Positions 6,887-15,856 of a DNA stretch of 64,000 bases are shown piece by piece. Location of the stretch: IMG/VR virus record IMGVR_UViG_3300008451_000421, positions 1 through 64,000 of that record. The stretch is one strand, 5' to 3'. The position numbers and the translations under genes are program-made. The stretch comes from a virus. Numbering within the stretch: position 1 is the stretch's first letter; each line of letters starts with the position of its first letter. The notes beneath the pieces are model-generated. The model did no database searches. It had not been told where the DNA came from and was given only the letters and a program-made list of their open reading frames with translations.

Positions 6887-7453
6887 ATGGCTTGGAAAGC
6901 GCGTATCGAGTGGGTCCTTGAAGGCGTCGCATCTGACGGCGTCTCGGCCATCATGGCTTCGGAGACGCTCAGCGGCAACGGCCCCACGGTGGTCCAAAGC
7001 AAGCCCGCCCCCGACTTCCGCAAGCTCGGCCGCGGCGTCGCCCGCATCACGGTGCTCTCAGGCGCAGTCCTCGTCTCGATCAACGACCCGACGCCCACCG
7101 AGAGCGACAGCCTCCGACTCGCCTCGGCACCCGGCGCTCCCCACCCCATCTCGGCCCTCACCGACCAGATCCTCTACTTCGCCGAGGCCGCCGACCCTCG
7201 CGTCACGATGCCCGTCACCAGCTCGCCGGCTTCCGGCCTGGTCGACGTCACGCCTGGCGCGGCCGACCTGCCGGGCGGTGCCTGCCGTAGCCTGTTGGTC
7301 ACGGTCGACGGGATGCTCGACATCACCTGCGCTGACGGCAGCACGCCCGCCGCCTTCCCGGTCGTCGCCGGCCAGATCATCCCGGTCAGCGTGATCAAGG
7401 TCGAGGCCGGCACCACGGCCACTGTGAAGGCGTTCTACGGGTTCGCTGGCTAA
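6887..7453 (+). CDS. Putative virion or fibre-associated protein
   Basis: 188 aa from ATG 6887 with GGAGG at 6873-6877; an in-frame TTG at 6863 lies inside the hairpin arm and is rejected. It is rich in small residues and beta-type segments, with no membrane span and no recognised family. It overlaps the next gene by one base (TAATG). Its place at the head of the fibre and tailspike genes suggests a structural or adaptor role, by inference only. Confidence 0.6.
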   Translation: MAWKARIEWVLEGVASDGVSAIMASETLSGNGPTVVQSKPAPDFRKLGRGVARITVLSGAVLVSINDPTPTESDSLRLASAPGAPHPISALTDQILYFAEAADPRVTMPVTSSPASGLVDVTPGAADLPGGACRSLLVTVDGMLDITCADGSTPAAFPVVAGQIIPVSVIKVEAGTTATVKAFYGFAG

Positions 7454-9897
7454 TGACCGCGCTCGGTCTCAACATCGCCATGTCAGGTGGCGGCTCGGGC
7501 CTGCTCGCCCCCACGATCCCCGTCGCCTTGGACTTTCAGAACAAGAGGTTCTGGCTGGGCTCGGCCTCGACCAAAGTGCTGACCGAGGTCGCTGGGTTCA
7601 GTTACGCGCGGCCGGGCTACAACCTGATCCCGTATTCGACCGATCCGTCGAACGCTGGCTGGCTTGCCAGCAACGTCGTGAAGACGCCGGGCCTTACTGA
7701 CCGCTTCGGCGGATCAACAGCCGTTCGCGTTACGGGTGATGGTAATAGCGCGCCCCACTTCCTTGCCGTCGGAAACAACCTAGTTCCTTTTGTGGCCGGG
7801 GTTACTTATAACCTCGCAATAGACTTCTACGCTGAAACTCAGTCTTTTGTGCAGATCACCGGGACCAGCGGTGTTTTTGGGACTGGCCAATACGCAAACT
7901 TCGATCTTTCCACGGGACTGGTAACTGCGTCTGCTGGCGTAGTCGGCACGCCAGTGCTGGAAGACTTGGGCGATGGGTGGTTCCGAGCCTCGATGGCCGT
8001 GACCGCAACCACAAGCGCCACCGGAACCGGCTTGGCTGTGGGGATTATTGCCAGCGGAACCGCCACGCGCCTGCTGCCAAACACCCTCACCACCAGCTTC
8101 CTCGTCGCCCGCCCCCAGGCCGAACCCGGCACCGTCGCCAACGTCTATCAACCGACCGGCGCGACCGCGCTCACCTTTGCGCCCATCGCTACGGCTGACG
8201 GCCTGATCGATGACGTGGCGACTAACCAAGTCACGATCTTCAACGCCAACCCGACGAACCTGACCGGCGTCGCTGTCGCGGTCGGGGCTGGCGTTCTGTC
8301 TCTTGTCTCTGATGCGGCGGAACTGGCTGCGGCTGACCTGTCGGACGAATGCACGCTCGGCAACGTTTTCAAGCTCGACAACAGCGCCAGCGGCGCAAAC
8401 TCCGAAGTCACGATTGCGAAGGCCAGCGCCAACCTGAACAATCACGCCGCCGTCATCTGGGCGCGTGGGACGGGGCAATTCGCGTTCGGCCTGAACCAGG
8501 GCGGCACTCTCGGGATCGACCCGTGGCTTAACCCAACCTCCGGCTACTCGCGCATCGTGAAGCTCGGTCAACCGGCCACCTCGACCGTCACTCTGCGTGT
8601 TCGCGCTGCGCCGGGCGCTGTCGTCTACTTCATTCTTCCCGGCCTCTACGAGCGCCCGACCGCGCCCGCCGTTGACGTCGTGACGCTTGGCGCATCGGCC
8701 AGCGGCGTCGTCGGCCAAGTTCAGGGCGTCATCAGCTTCCCGGCCAACGAACCCCGCCTGACCTCGCGCGGACTGCTGGTTGAAGAGGCCCGCACCGAGG
8801 CCACCCTGAACAACGTCTGGGACGGGTGGGAGATCGGCGAGAGCATCACGTCTGACGTCCAGGGCGGATCGGTAGCGAATGGGGCGCTGTTCGGATGGGC
8901 TTCTGGCCTTACGGTGACCCTCGTGGGCAAAGGTGTCGATAAGGGGCTCCCGTACCTCGACCTCCGCGTTCAGGGCACACCCGCCACCTCGCCGCACTTT
9001 CGGGCCCAGTTCACGGTATCGGCAAACGCGCCAGCTGCCGTTGCTGGCGAAGCCTGGGTCGGCACTTGTGACCTTGCTTTGGTCAGTGGTTCGCTGACGA
9101 ACGTGACCGGCACGGCGCTACGGATCGACGAGCTGAATTCTTCAAACGCCGTGCTGGCAACTCGCGCCGGTGGCAGCATCGTTCCGACTTCCACCCTGAC
9201 CCGGTTCTCTCATCAGTTTTCACTGTCTGACGCCGCCTGCGCGAAAGCGCGGAGCTATCTCGCCTTCTCGGGTTCTGGTGCAGCCGTTGACTATACGATC
9301 CGCATCGCCGCCCCGAACTGCCACAAGGGCACGGGTGTCACGAGCCGTATTCTGACAGGCCAGGTGCCGCTCACCCGCGCCGCCGACCCGTCATGGATCA
9401 CGGGGCTGGGGGCGTACTTGTCCGCCCCCTTCACGCTGTCGGTTGAGGCCGATTTTACGCCGCTCAATGCCGTAAGTCAGCGTCTCGTTGGGGTGTCCGA
9501 CGGCACCGCAAACACCGTTGCGCAGGTTGCCAAGTCGGCAGGTAATCAACTGGTCTCGCAAACGGTAGTCGGTGGCACCATCACCACGCCAGCGGGCCCG
9601 ACCGCCACGGCTGCTGGCGTTTACAAAGCGGCGATGCGTGTTCGTCCCGGAGACGTCAAGCACGCCGTCAACGCGGCCTTGCAAACCGGACTGACCGCAT
9701 CAGCGCCGACCGGCCTCCACACGCTCGACATTGGTCATCTGCGCAGTGGCTCGCACATCAACGGCGCGATCCGCCGCATCCAGATCGCCAAGAACACGAC
9801 CGACGCGCAGCTCAAGCGCTTCACGACGTCGGGCTACGCGATCCCTGAGCCGCCCGAAAACTCCTCGCTCCTCCGTCTCCTCCTTTTGGGGTTCTAA
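7453..9897 (+). CDS. Large tail-fibre or receptor-binding protein with LamG-like domains
   Basis: 814 aa. The sequence is dominated by Gly/Thr/Ala-rich beta strands. A segment near residues 115-220 (FDLSTGLVTASAGVVG, then GDGWFRASMAVTAT) and another near 430-580 (GLLVEEARTEATLNNVW onward) look like carbohydrate-binding jelly-roll modules typical of phage fibres. The last 150 residues (SLRLLLLGF end; earlier VSDGTANTVAQVAK) are LamG-like, and the gene is coupled to the one before. It probably binds cell-surface glycan. Specific receptor unknown. Confidence 0.65.
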   Translation: MTALGLNIAMSGGGSGLLAPTIPVALDFQNKRFWLGSASTKVLTEVAGFSYARPGYNLIPYSTDPSNAGWLASNVVKTPGLTDRFGGSTAVRVTGDGNSAPHFLAVGNNLVPFVAGVTYNLAIDFYAETQSFVQITGTSGVFGTGQYANFDLSTGLVTASAGVVGTPVLEDLGDGWFRASMAVTATTSATGTGLAVGIIASGTATRLLPNTLTTSFLVARPQAEPGTVANVYQPTGATALTFAPIATADGLIDDVATNQVTIFNANPTNLTGVAVAVGAGVLSLVSDAAELAAADLSDECTLGNVFKLDNSASGANSEVTIAKASANLNNHAAVIWARGTGQFAFGLNQGGTLGIDPWLNPTSGYSRIVKLGQPATSTVTLRVRAAPGAVVYFILPGLYERPTAPAVDVVTLGASASGVVGQVQGVISFPANEPRLTSRGLLVEEARTEATLNNVWDGWEIGESITSDVQGGSVANGALFGWASGLTVTLVGKGVDKGLPYLDLRVQGTPATSPHFRAQFTVSANAPAAVAGEAWVGTCDLALVSGSLTNVTGTALRIDELNSSNAVLATRAGGSIVPTSTLTRFSHQFSLSDAACAKARSYLAFSGSGAAVDYTIRIAAPNCHKGTGVTSRILTGQVPLTRAADPSWITGLGAYLSAPFTLSVEADFTPLNAVSQRLVGVSDGTANTVAQVAKSAGNQLVSQTVVGGTITTPAGPTATAAGVYKAAMRVRPGDVKHAVNAALQTGLTASAPTGLHTLDIGHLRSGSHINGAIRRIQIAKNTTDAQLKRFTTSGYAIPEPPENSSLLRLLLLGF

Positions 9898-9900
9898 ACC

Positions 9901-10653
9901 ATGGCCATCACCACGGGCGGGTTCACCGTCGAAACCAACGAGTCGGGCGGCGTCCACACCGTCGTCCATGCCGAAAGCGCAGCGCAGCGCACGGCCCTGC
10001 TGGCGGCGATCAACGCTCTCGGCAGCCAGACGACGCTCGCCGCCGTGCTGGCCAAGCTGTCCGCCGACCCGGCAACCCAGACGACTCTAGCCGCCGTGCT
10101 GGCCAAGCTGTCCGCTGACCCGGCAACCCAGACCACCCTGGCTGCCGTGCTGGCCAAGCTCTCGGCCGACCCGGCAACCCAGACCACGAGCGCCGCGATC
10201 CTCGCCAAGCTGTCCGCCGACCCGGCCACCCAGACGACCCTGGCCCTAGTCAAGACGGCGATCGACCTGATCAACAGCAACCTGGGCGTCGTCACGGCCT
10301 CGCCTGCTGCCAACACCGTGCTGGGCCGCCTCAAGGACATCGACACCTCAGTCAAGGCCGGACCGGTGCTGCCTGCGCCTTCGAGCCTGTTGGCTGCCGC
10401 CGTGGCGACCGGCGACTGGGTGGGCCCGTTCACGGGTGGCGAGTACATCTGGACCGCCCGGGGCGTCTGGAACAGCACGGTCGCCACGCTCGAGGTTCGA
10501 CTCGACGACGGCAGCACGGCCATGTCGACGGGTGCCGTACTGTCGGCCAACGGTGGCAAGCTGATCAAGGTCGGCAACGGCAGCTACCTGCGCGTGGCCC
10601 TGGCCGGCGGCACGACGACGGGCATCACCTCAACCCTCTCGAAGGTGCAGTAA
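9901..10653 (+). CDS. Fibre-associated protein with 17-residue tandem repeats
   Basis: 250 aa from ATG 9901. Four near-identical 17-residue repeats (QTTLAAVLAKLSADPAT) occupy residues 43-110, followed by a degenerate fifth. They are predicted amphipathic helices, likely a coiled coil or helical stalk. The C-terminal 90 residues (TGDWVGPFTGGEYIWTARG onward) are beta-rich and end in a small globular domain. It sits between two fibre genes, so a trimeric stalk or connector is plausible. Confidence 0.65.
   Translation: MAITTGGFTVETNESGGVHTVVHAESAAQRTALLAAINALGSQTTLAAVLAKLSADPATQTTLAAVLAKLSADPATQTTLAAVLAKLSADPATQTTSAAILAKLSADPATQTTLALVKTAIDLINSNLGVVTASPAANTVLGRLKDIDTSVKAGPVLPAPSSLLAAAVATGDWVGPFTGGEYIWTARGVWNSTVATLEVRLDDGSTAMSTGAVLSANGGKLIKVGNGSYLRVALAGGTTTGITSTLSKVQ
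10027..10230 (+). repeat. 51-bp tandem repeat, four copies
   Basis: Four consecutive in-frame 51-bp units (10027, 10078, 10129, 10180) encode the 17-residue repeat of the stalk protein. A partial fifth copy follows from 10231. DNA identity is high between units 1-3, indicating recent expansion. Confidence 0.85.
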
Positions 10654-11406
10654 ATGACCGCGCTCTACTCCCCCGACAACTTCGAGGATCTCGCGCAGAC
10701 CCCCGTGGTCACGCTCGCCGACACCGACTACGCCCTGATCAGCGACACGTCCGACAGCGGTAAGATCAAGCGAGTCCTCAAGACCGACTTCGGCAGCGGC
10801 GGCAGCGCCTCCAAGCTGATCGAGCCCGTCATCCTGGCGGCCGGCGACCTGCTGCTGCCGATGACCATGGGCAACGACAACCAGGCTGGCGAGACGGTCA
10901 CCGCCAACATGCGCTACCTCTACCCGTTCAACTACGCGGCCCTGTGTGACGCCCTGGCGTTCCATACCGGCGCGACGGGTGTGGTGGGCAACGCGATGAC
11001 GGCGATCTACCGGGGCGACGGCGAGTACGTGGCCGGCCGCGGTGGCTCGCTGCCCAAGACCCGCCTGCGACTGGGTACCGAGGTCTCGACCGCCGGCAAC
11101 GACGCCCTGGTCATCTCCAACCTGCTCAGCGACCTCGACACGCGCGCCGAGACCGAGATCTATTGGTGCGGGATCATCTTCAGCGCTGCCGCCTCAATCC
11201 GCCCCGGCCTGGCCGGTCGCGCGGGCTTGGCGTTCATGGGCGCGGGCCCGGCGATCAAGCAGAACAACACCTTCGTCGGGTTGCAGCAGTCGTTCACCTA
11301 TGACGTGGGTACGCCCGCCAACAACTGGCCGGCCACCCTCGATCTCACGGGTGCCGTCCGCATGACCGACTCGTCGCCGCCGATGCTCGCACTGAGGGCC
11401 GAATAA
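10654..11406 (+). CDS. Putative virion protein in the fibre operon
   Basis: 250 aa. The N-terminus reads FEDLAQTPVVTLADTDYALI, a pattern seen at the start of phage fibre and adaptor proteins. The rest is Gly/Ala-rich and beta-type with no membrane span. It follows directly after the repeat protein and precedes the tailspike. Role inferred from context only. Confidence 0.6.
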   Translation: MTALYSPDNFEDLAQTPVVTLADTDYALISDTSDSGKIKRVLKTDFGSGGSASKLIEPVILAAGDLLLPMTMGNDNQAGETVTANMRYLYPFNYAALCDALAFHTGATGVVGNAMTAIYRGDGEYVAGRGGSLPKTRLRLGTEVSTAGNDALVISNLLSDLDTRAETEIYWCGIIFSAAASIRPGLAGRAGLAFMGAGPAIKQNNTFVGLQQSFTYDVGTPANNWPATLDLTGAVRMTDSSPPMLALRAE

Positions 11407-11408
11407 CC

Positions 11409-14102
11409 ATGGGTGCCGTTGTCCGTTCGCTGCGCGGTGCGTTCCTGGCCGGGGCCTCGGTCCTGGCCATCACGCCCCCACCCGTCACCCCCTCGGGGAC
11501 TCTGGGGCTCAACTACACCCCGACCTACGTGCCCACCTGGAGCCTGCCGGCCACACTGGCAGCGGGCAAGGCGGACGGGCGGATTCCCAGCGACGCGATC
11601 GACTACATGAGCGGCAACGGCGGCTCGCCATTCGCCAGCCTCAACGACTGGATCGCCGCCTGCACGGCTGCGGGGAAATCCGGGTCGATCGGGCAGGACA
11701 ACAACCAGCTCGTGCTGGCACCGACCACCTTGGCTCGGACCTACATCGACTTCCCGATCTACGGCTACGGCTCGTCGGCTCCAAAGATCACGTTCCCGAG
11801 CCCGTCCAACCGCAAGGACGGCAACTGCTGGCTGCTGGGCAACCGGTTTGACGTCAAGATCTACGGCATTGAGTTTGCCAACTTCGAGGCCGTGTTCGGC
11901 ATGGCCGGCGAGAACCTCTACCTCTACCGCCCCGATCGTGTGACGTTCACCGCGAGCATCAGCGGCACGACCATGACGGTCACCTCGCGCGTTGGCACGT
12001 TTATCGCCGGCCAGACGATCCGCGGGCCCGGCATCGCGCCCGGCACGACGATCCTGGCGTTCGGCACCAACGGCACCACGGGGACCGGCAGCAACAACGG
12101 CACCTATGCCGTGTCGATCTCGCAGACGGTCGCCTCGACCTCGGGCCTGCTGGCCGGCGCGTTCTTCACGGGGGCCTACAACACCTCGGGCGACCCGGGC
12201 TGGGCCGAGTGCGACGCCAGCCGGGCGGCGGGATTCGTCATGCGTCGGTGCGCCAGCATCAGTGTCAGCGGCTCGCCCACGGTCAGCGGCATCCAGGTCG
12301 TCCGGCAGGCTGCCGGCGTGGACTACGCCTGGGCCGACAACAGCTACTACGACGAGACGACCACGGGCAACGCGGCGTTCGCGGCCAGCCTCGACGGCAC
12401 CGCGCCCGACCTGCTGCTGGGCACCGCCGTCACCTCGGCGACCAACACCTCCTTGGCTGCCGCGATCAACGCCAACACCGCGACCACGGGCTTCAGCGCC
12501 GTGGTTGATCCCAACACGGGCCGCTGCGTGATCCTGGTGCCGTCTGCGGGCGGTGTCGGTCGGCCGCTGGACCTGACCATCACCAAGACGGGCGGCACGC
12601 TCGACTACGACTGCCGGGGGGTCAGCGTCGACCTGAGCTATTGCAAGCTGACCGACTGCAACAACGTCATCATCGGCGCGATGGACGTCACCGAGGCGGG
12701 CCGAGTCGACAACCACAAGAACGTCGCTCGCGGCACCTGGTCGATGGTCTACGTCACGACCACTCGCTGGTCGGATCTGTGGGCCGCCAACAACGACGTC
12801 GGCGACTGCATGGCCACCAGGCCCAACGCGCCCGGCCGCCCGGCCGGCGACGGCTACACCAGCCAGATGCCGGCTGGATCCAGCCTCAGCGCCTGGAACA
12901 CGCTCTGGATGATCGGCAACAACAACTGGGTCCACATGCGCTACCAGAAGGTGCGCGGGACCGTCTGCATGATCGAGAACAACAAGGTCGAGAACGTCGA
13001 GAGCCTCAACGCCACCGACACCGTCAACGCCGCTGTGATGGCCGACGTCCGCCTGACCAACGACTCGCGCACGATCGGCGCGCAGACCGGCGGCTGGGTG
13101 AGCTTCAGCAACAACGACGTGAAGCACCTGGTGGCGATCAACGGCGCGATCGACAGCAACGTGTTCTACCTCAAAGGGACGGACGCGGTTTACCGGGGCA
13201 ACCGGGTTGTCGAGTTCGGTGCCAAGCGAGTCAGCGGGCCCCGCCCCAACGCCGGTAGCGGCAGCGAGGCGGCCTTCCTGGTCACCAAGGAAAACGGCAG
13301 CTACGTTCGCTCATCGTCCAGCAAGATCATCGTTGACCGCAACACCCTGGTCGACGGGCCCAACGGGCTGCCGTGGATCAAGTACGAGGGTAAGCCGTTC
13401 GGGTTCGAGGTCACGCAAAACCGGCTGCTGCGGTGGAAGAACCAGATGGACGACGCGGTCCTGGGCGACGCGATCGGCCGGGCAGACGTGCTTTGTTCGG
13501 GCGACGCCACCGCCAGTGGCACGACCCTGACCATCAACAGCATCGCCGCCGGCCAACTGCGGACGGGGATGCGGGTCGTGATCGGCTCCGACGTGCGCTA
13601 CCTCAAGAGCGGCTCGGGCACCTCGTGGACGATGAACGCCAGCCTCACGGCCAGTGGGGCCTTCACGGCCGACCTGTCCAACACGGTCGACGGCGGTCTG
13701 ATCCGGTTCTACGGGACCACGGGCCGGCCGAAGATCATCGGCAACCTGTTCGAGGACGTGGACGACAACGGCCTGGGCAACGTGATCATCATGCACGGGA
13801 TCATCACCACCGGGTTCACGGCGGCCGACTGGGAGATCAGCAACAACATCTTCCGCAAGACCGGGTCCTCGGCGTTCCCGCAATGGTCGGCGGGCCTGCA
13901 GTTGATGACCGTCGCGATCGACACCGGCCAGTTCAGCAACCTGACCGCCAGTCTGATCGGTCGCAACGAGGTGCAGGACGCCTCGGGCACCAAGGTTGGC
14001 GACATGACCGTCCGCTACCTGAGTAAGTCGCTCAGCTACACGGACAACGGCAACACCACGGCCCAACCGTTCCTCAACGAGTGTCCGGCCCTGGCGGCGT
14101 GA
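11409..14102 (+). CDS. Putative tailspike with right-handed beta-helix
   Basis: 897 aa. The N-terminal 40 residues are hydrophobic and Pro-rich (LAGASVLAITPPPV). From about residue 150 the protein is full of Asn/Asp/Gly-ended short strands (e.g. IENNKVENVES, FSNNDVKHLVAIN, ISNNIFRKTG) typical of pectate-lyase-like parallel beta-helices. Other segments (MTVTSRVGTFIAGQTIRGPG near residue 195; a similar one near 710) are inserted Ig-like or phage adhesion modules. It is probably the receptor-binding or polysaccharide-degrading spike; no catalytic residues can be named. No good Shine-Dalgarno precedes ATG 11409. Confidence 0.65.
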   Translation: MGAVVRSLRGAFLAGASVLAITPPPVTPSGTLGLNYTPTYVPTWSLPATLAAGKADGRIPSDAIDYMSGNGGSPFASLNDWIAACTAAGKSGSIGQDNNQLVLAPTTLARTYIDFPIYGYGSSAPKITFPSPSNRKDGNCWLLGNRFDVKIYGIEFANFEAVFGMAGENLYLYRPDRVTFTASISGTTMTVTSRVGTFIAGQTIRGPGIAPGTTILAFGTNGTTGTGSNNGTYAVSISQTVASTSGLLAGAFFTGAYNTSGDPGWAECDASRAAGFVMRRCASISVSGSPTVSGIQVVRQAAGVDYAWADNSYYDETTTGNAAFAASLDGTAPDLLLGTAVTSATNTSLAAAINANTATTGFSAVVDPNTGRCVILVPSAGGVGRPLDLTITKTGGTLDYDCRGVSVDLSYCKLTDCNNVIIGAMDVTEAGRVDNHKNVARGTWSMVYVTTTRWSDLWAANNDVGDCMATRPNAPGRPAGDGYTSQMPAGSSLSAWNTLWMIGNNNWVHMRYQKVRGTVCMIENNKVENVESLNATDTVNAAVMADVRLTNDSRTIGAQTGGWVSFSNNDVKHLVAINGAIDSNVFYLKGTDAVYRGNRVVEFGAKRVSGPRPNAGSGSEAAFLVTKENGSYVRSSSSKIIVDRNTLVDGPNGLPWIKYEGKPFGFEVTQNRLLRWKNQMDDAVLGDAIGRADVLCSGDATASGTTLTINSIAAGQLRTGMRVVIGSDVRYLKSGSGTSWTMNASLTASGAFTADLSNTVDGGLIRFYGTTGRPKIIGNLFEDVDDNGLGNVIIMHGIITTGFTAADWEISNNIFRKTGSSAFPQWSAGLQLMTVAIDTGQFSNLTASLIGRNEVQDASGTKVGDMTVRYLSKSLSYTDNGNTTAQPFLNECPALAA

Positions 14103-14109
14103 TTTAATT

Positions 14110-14149
14110 TCAACACCGTGTTGACACGTCTCACGAACGATGGTCCTCT
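14110..14149 (+). promoter_or_regulatory. Promoter with overlapping operator TCAACACCGTGTTGA
   Basis: Operator at 14110-14124, close to perfect. TTGACA at 14121-14126 is followed after 17 bases by TCCTCT (14144-14149), the same layout as the site at 5216. A transcript would begin near 14156, so the ATG at 14140 cannot be the start of the next gene. Confidence 0.7.
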
Positions 14150-14184
14150 CTGATTGTCAAACAACGCCAGTCAGAGAGGCACCC

Positions 14185-14361
14185 GTGAAGCAACCCGACA
14201 TGAGCCACCCGCAATCAGGGGAGCCGCACTTCCGGCGAGCCTGGTTCGCGGTGCCGCCCTACGCCACGCTTGAAGAGTTCGTTGAGCACGCCGACCACCT
14301 GGTGGTCACCTACCGGGTCGACGGCGCTGCCAAGCCCATCAGCTACAAGGTGCCGCTATGA
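14185..14361 (+). CDS. Small hypothetical protein
   Basis: 58 aa from GTG 14185, with AGAGAGG ending at 14179. The longer reading from ATG 14140 overlaps the promoter -10 and is rejected. It contains FRRAWFAVPPYATLEEF and ends in a short beta hairpin (SYKVPL). It overlaps the next gene by 4 nt (ATGA). Function unknown. Confidence 0.55.
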   Translation: MKQPDMSHPQSGEPHFRRAWFAVPPYATLEEFVEHADHLVVTYRVDGAAKPISYKVPL

Positions 14362-14618
14362 GCCGCGCCATGAACCTCATCGTCGCTCCGATCCCCTCGG
14401 CCGCCGAGCGCAGCGCTGCCATGGCGCAGCAGGCCAAAGACCTCGCCCGGGAAGCCCTGGTTGAGACCATGGGTCGGATCGAGGAACTTCAGGCTGAGAC
14501 CCGGGCACTGGCCGCGCTTGAGCCGCTGCCGGCCGGCGTGCGTGAGCAGCTTCGGCAGATCGCCGACAACCTGACCGACCGCAAGCAGACCATCGCAGCG
14601 CTCTGGGGGCGTCGATGA
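14358..14618 (+). CDS. Small coiled-coil protein
   Basis: 86 aa, ATGA overlap at both ends. Residues 18-80 are predicted helical with heptad-like spacing (AKDLAREALVETMGRIEEL). No Cys, no membrane segment. Function unknown. Confidence 0.6.
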   Translation: MSRAMNLIVAPIPSAAERSAAMAQQAKDLAREALVETMGRIEELQAETRALAALEPLPAGVREQLRQIADNLTDRKQTIAALWGRR

Positions 14619-14860
14619 GCGAGTCAGACGACTACAAAACCTGGATGAACATCCTCAAGGACATTGACTCCATGGCCGAAAGCCGTGTCGTCGAGCCCAA
14701 GCTCGAGCCCGAGCGCTCGCGGGAACGTCTGCGCGACGACTTCGCTATGGCGGCGTTGCCTGCTTGTCTTTCCGGGTCGCACCTCGGCATCTCGGATTCG
14801 GTGAGACGGGCATATCGAATTGCTGACGACATGCTGCTCGCTCGTGAGGGGAAGCTATGA
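14615..14860 (+). CDS. Small hypothetical protein
   Basis: 81 aa, ATGA overlap at both ends. It is charged and helical, starting SESDDYKTWMNILKDIDSMA. The 3' end carries the GAGGGGAAG junction sequence that recurs before other starts in this operon. Function unknown. Confidence 0.55.
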   Translation: MSESDDYKTWMNILKDIDSMAESRVVEPKLEPERSRERLRDDFAMAALPACLSGSHLGISDSVRRAYRIADDMLLAREGKL

Positions 14861-15084
14861 GCCTGGAAAACACCCTGACCGTCGTCTGGTTTAGCGTGGC
14901 GATGTTGCTGTGGATCGCTGGGGCGATCTACGAGAGCCGCAGCGACAAACGCGCCTTTGACGGCCAACTTGAAATTGCGTGCTGGTGCTGGCCACTGGTG
15001 CTGCTGATGCTGCTCATCTTTGTGCCGCTTTACCTGCAGAAGGTCGCCGCCAAGTGGCTCGGCAAGAAGGCGGGTGGGCGATGA
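14857..15084 (+). CDS. Small two-span membrane protein
   Basis: 75 aa. Hydrophobic helices at about residues 7-25 (VVWFSVAMLLWIAGAIY) and 43-62 (CWCWPLVLLMLLIFVPLYL), with a basic tail. ATGA overlaps on both sides. Probably inner membrane; function unknown. Confidence 0.6.
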   Translation: MSLENTLTVVWFSVAMLLWIAGAIYESRSDKRAFDGQLEIACWCWPLVLLMLLIFVPLYLQKVAAKWLGKKAGGR

Positions 15085-15245
15085 AACTACCCACGAAGAT
15101 CCTCCTGACGAGCCTGCTCTGGATGTGGGTCGCCGTCGTCATCGGTGCCGTGTTCAACATGCCGACCTGGTGGATGGTCCCTACGTTCCTGCCGGCTACC
15201 TTGGCAGCGATACTATGGATCTGGACTTGGGAGTGGGACGAATGA
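15081..15245 (+). CDS. Small membrane protein, 54 aa
   Basis: Start at ATG 15081 in an ATGA overlap; a longer in-frame reading would lie inside the preceding gene. Two hydrophobic segments (ILLTSLLWMWVAVVIGAVF and MVPTFLPATLAAILWIW) make it a second small membrane protein in a row. Function unknown. Confidence 0.55.
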   Translation: MKLPTKILLTSLLWMWVAVVIGAVFNMPTWWMVPTFLPATLAAILWIWTWEWDE

Positions 15246-15445
15246 GCCGTCACCTCCACAGAGCCCGCGAGCACGAGCACGACATGCTCTCGAACCTACG
15301 GATGCGGGACGACGTGTTGCGACCGAGAACCCCGAGTTCGGCAGCTTGGACCTCGGCTGACCGGTTCCTGGCTGCCGCCGCGTATCACGCCGCAATCGCC
15401 ACCGCGCTGCGGAACATGCACGTCGAAGACGGAGTCGAGCCGTGA
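15242..15445 (+). CDS. Small basic hypothetical protein
   Basis: 67 aa from ATG 15242 (ATGA overlap). His/Arg-rich start (SRHLHRAREHEHDML) and a helical Ala-rich second half. Function unknown. Confidence 0.5.
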   Translation: MSRHLHRAREHEHDMLSNLRMRDDVLRPRTPSSAAWTSADRFLAAAAYHAAIATALRNMHVEDGVEP

Positions 15446-15543
15446 AAACCCTCGCCATCCTGACGCTCCTCGTCGTCCCTGGGGCCGTGCTGCTCGGCCT
15501 CTACAGTCTCTGGGCCTACTTCACAGGGAAGGATCTGTCGTGA
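15442..15543 (+). CDS. Tiny single-span membrane protein, 33 aa
   Basis: GTG start in a GTGA overlap with the preceding stop, and its own stop overlaps the next GTG start at 15540 in the same way. The sequence is a short basic start (KTLA) plus one hydrophobic helix (ILTLLVVPGAVLLGLYSLW) and a polar end. The interlocked overlaps argue that it is translated. Confidence 0.5.
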   Translation: MKTLAILTLLVVPGAVLLGLYSLWAYFTGKDLS

Positions 15544-15779
15544 AGGACATGGACTGGGACGCCAAACGCGAGAGCTTCGAAAGTCACCGCCAACGCAGCG
15601 GCGCACTGCGCGACCCGCCTGTGTTCGACCGTGGCCATGGTTACGAGGGGAAGTCCCGCGGCCTGCACGTCGTCGAGTTCAAGCGCACCGAGGCCGACCG
15701 CCGGCCGGCAGCCAAGTCCGTGACTCGCAAGCTCATGGGCGACCCGGCACCTGGCCGCACGCCTTGGGCGCAGGAATAA
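15540..15779 (+). CDS. Small charged hypothetical protein
   Basis: 79 aa, GTGA overlap. It is rich in Arg, Lys and Asp with little hydrophobic core (e.g. DWDAKRESFESHRQRSGALR), so probably disordered or nucleic-acid-binding. Last gene before the promoter at 15782. Confidence 0.55.
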   Translation: MKDMDWDAKRESFESHRQRSGALRDPPVFDRGHGYEGKSRGLHVVEFKRTEADRRPAAKSVTRKLMGDPAPGRTPWAQE

Positions 15780-15781
15780 TT

Positions 15782-15821
15782 TCAACACAGCGTTGACACG
15801 GCAACAGGATTGCCGGAAGGT
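15782..15821 (+). promoter_or_regulatory. Promoter with overlapping operator TCAACACAGCGTTGA
   Basis: Operator at 15782-15796; TTGACA 15793-15798; 17-base spacer that is itself a hairpin (CGGCAA/TTGCCG); GAAGGT at 15816-15821 in the -10 place. The GAnGGT element recurs at the promoters at 51778 and 56795. Confidence 0.65.
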
Positions 15822-15856
15822 CGCGCTCAACCACAAACCCCTTGGACCTGAGACCC

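Noticed and set aside
11298-13127. 609-aa minus-strand ORF opposite the tailspike
   Set aside because: High-GC shadow frame: Arg/Gly/Ala/Val-rich and without domains, opposite a clear beta-helix gene.
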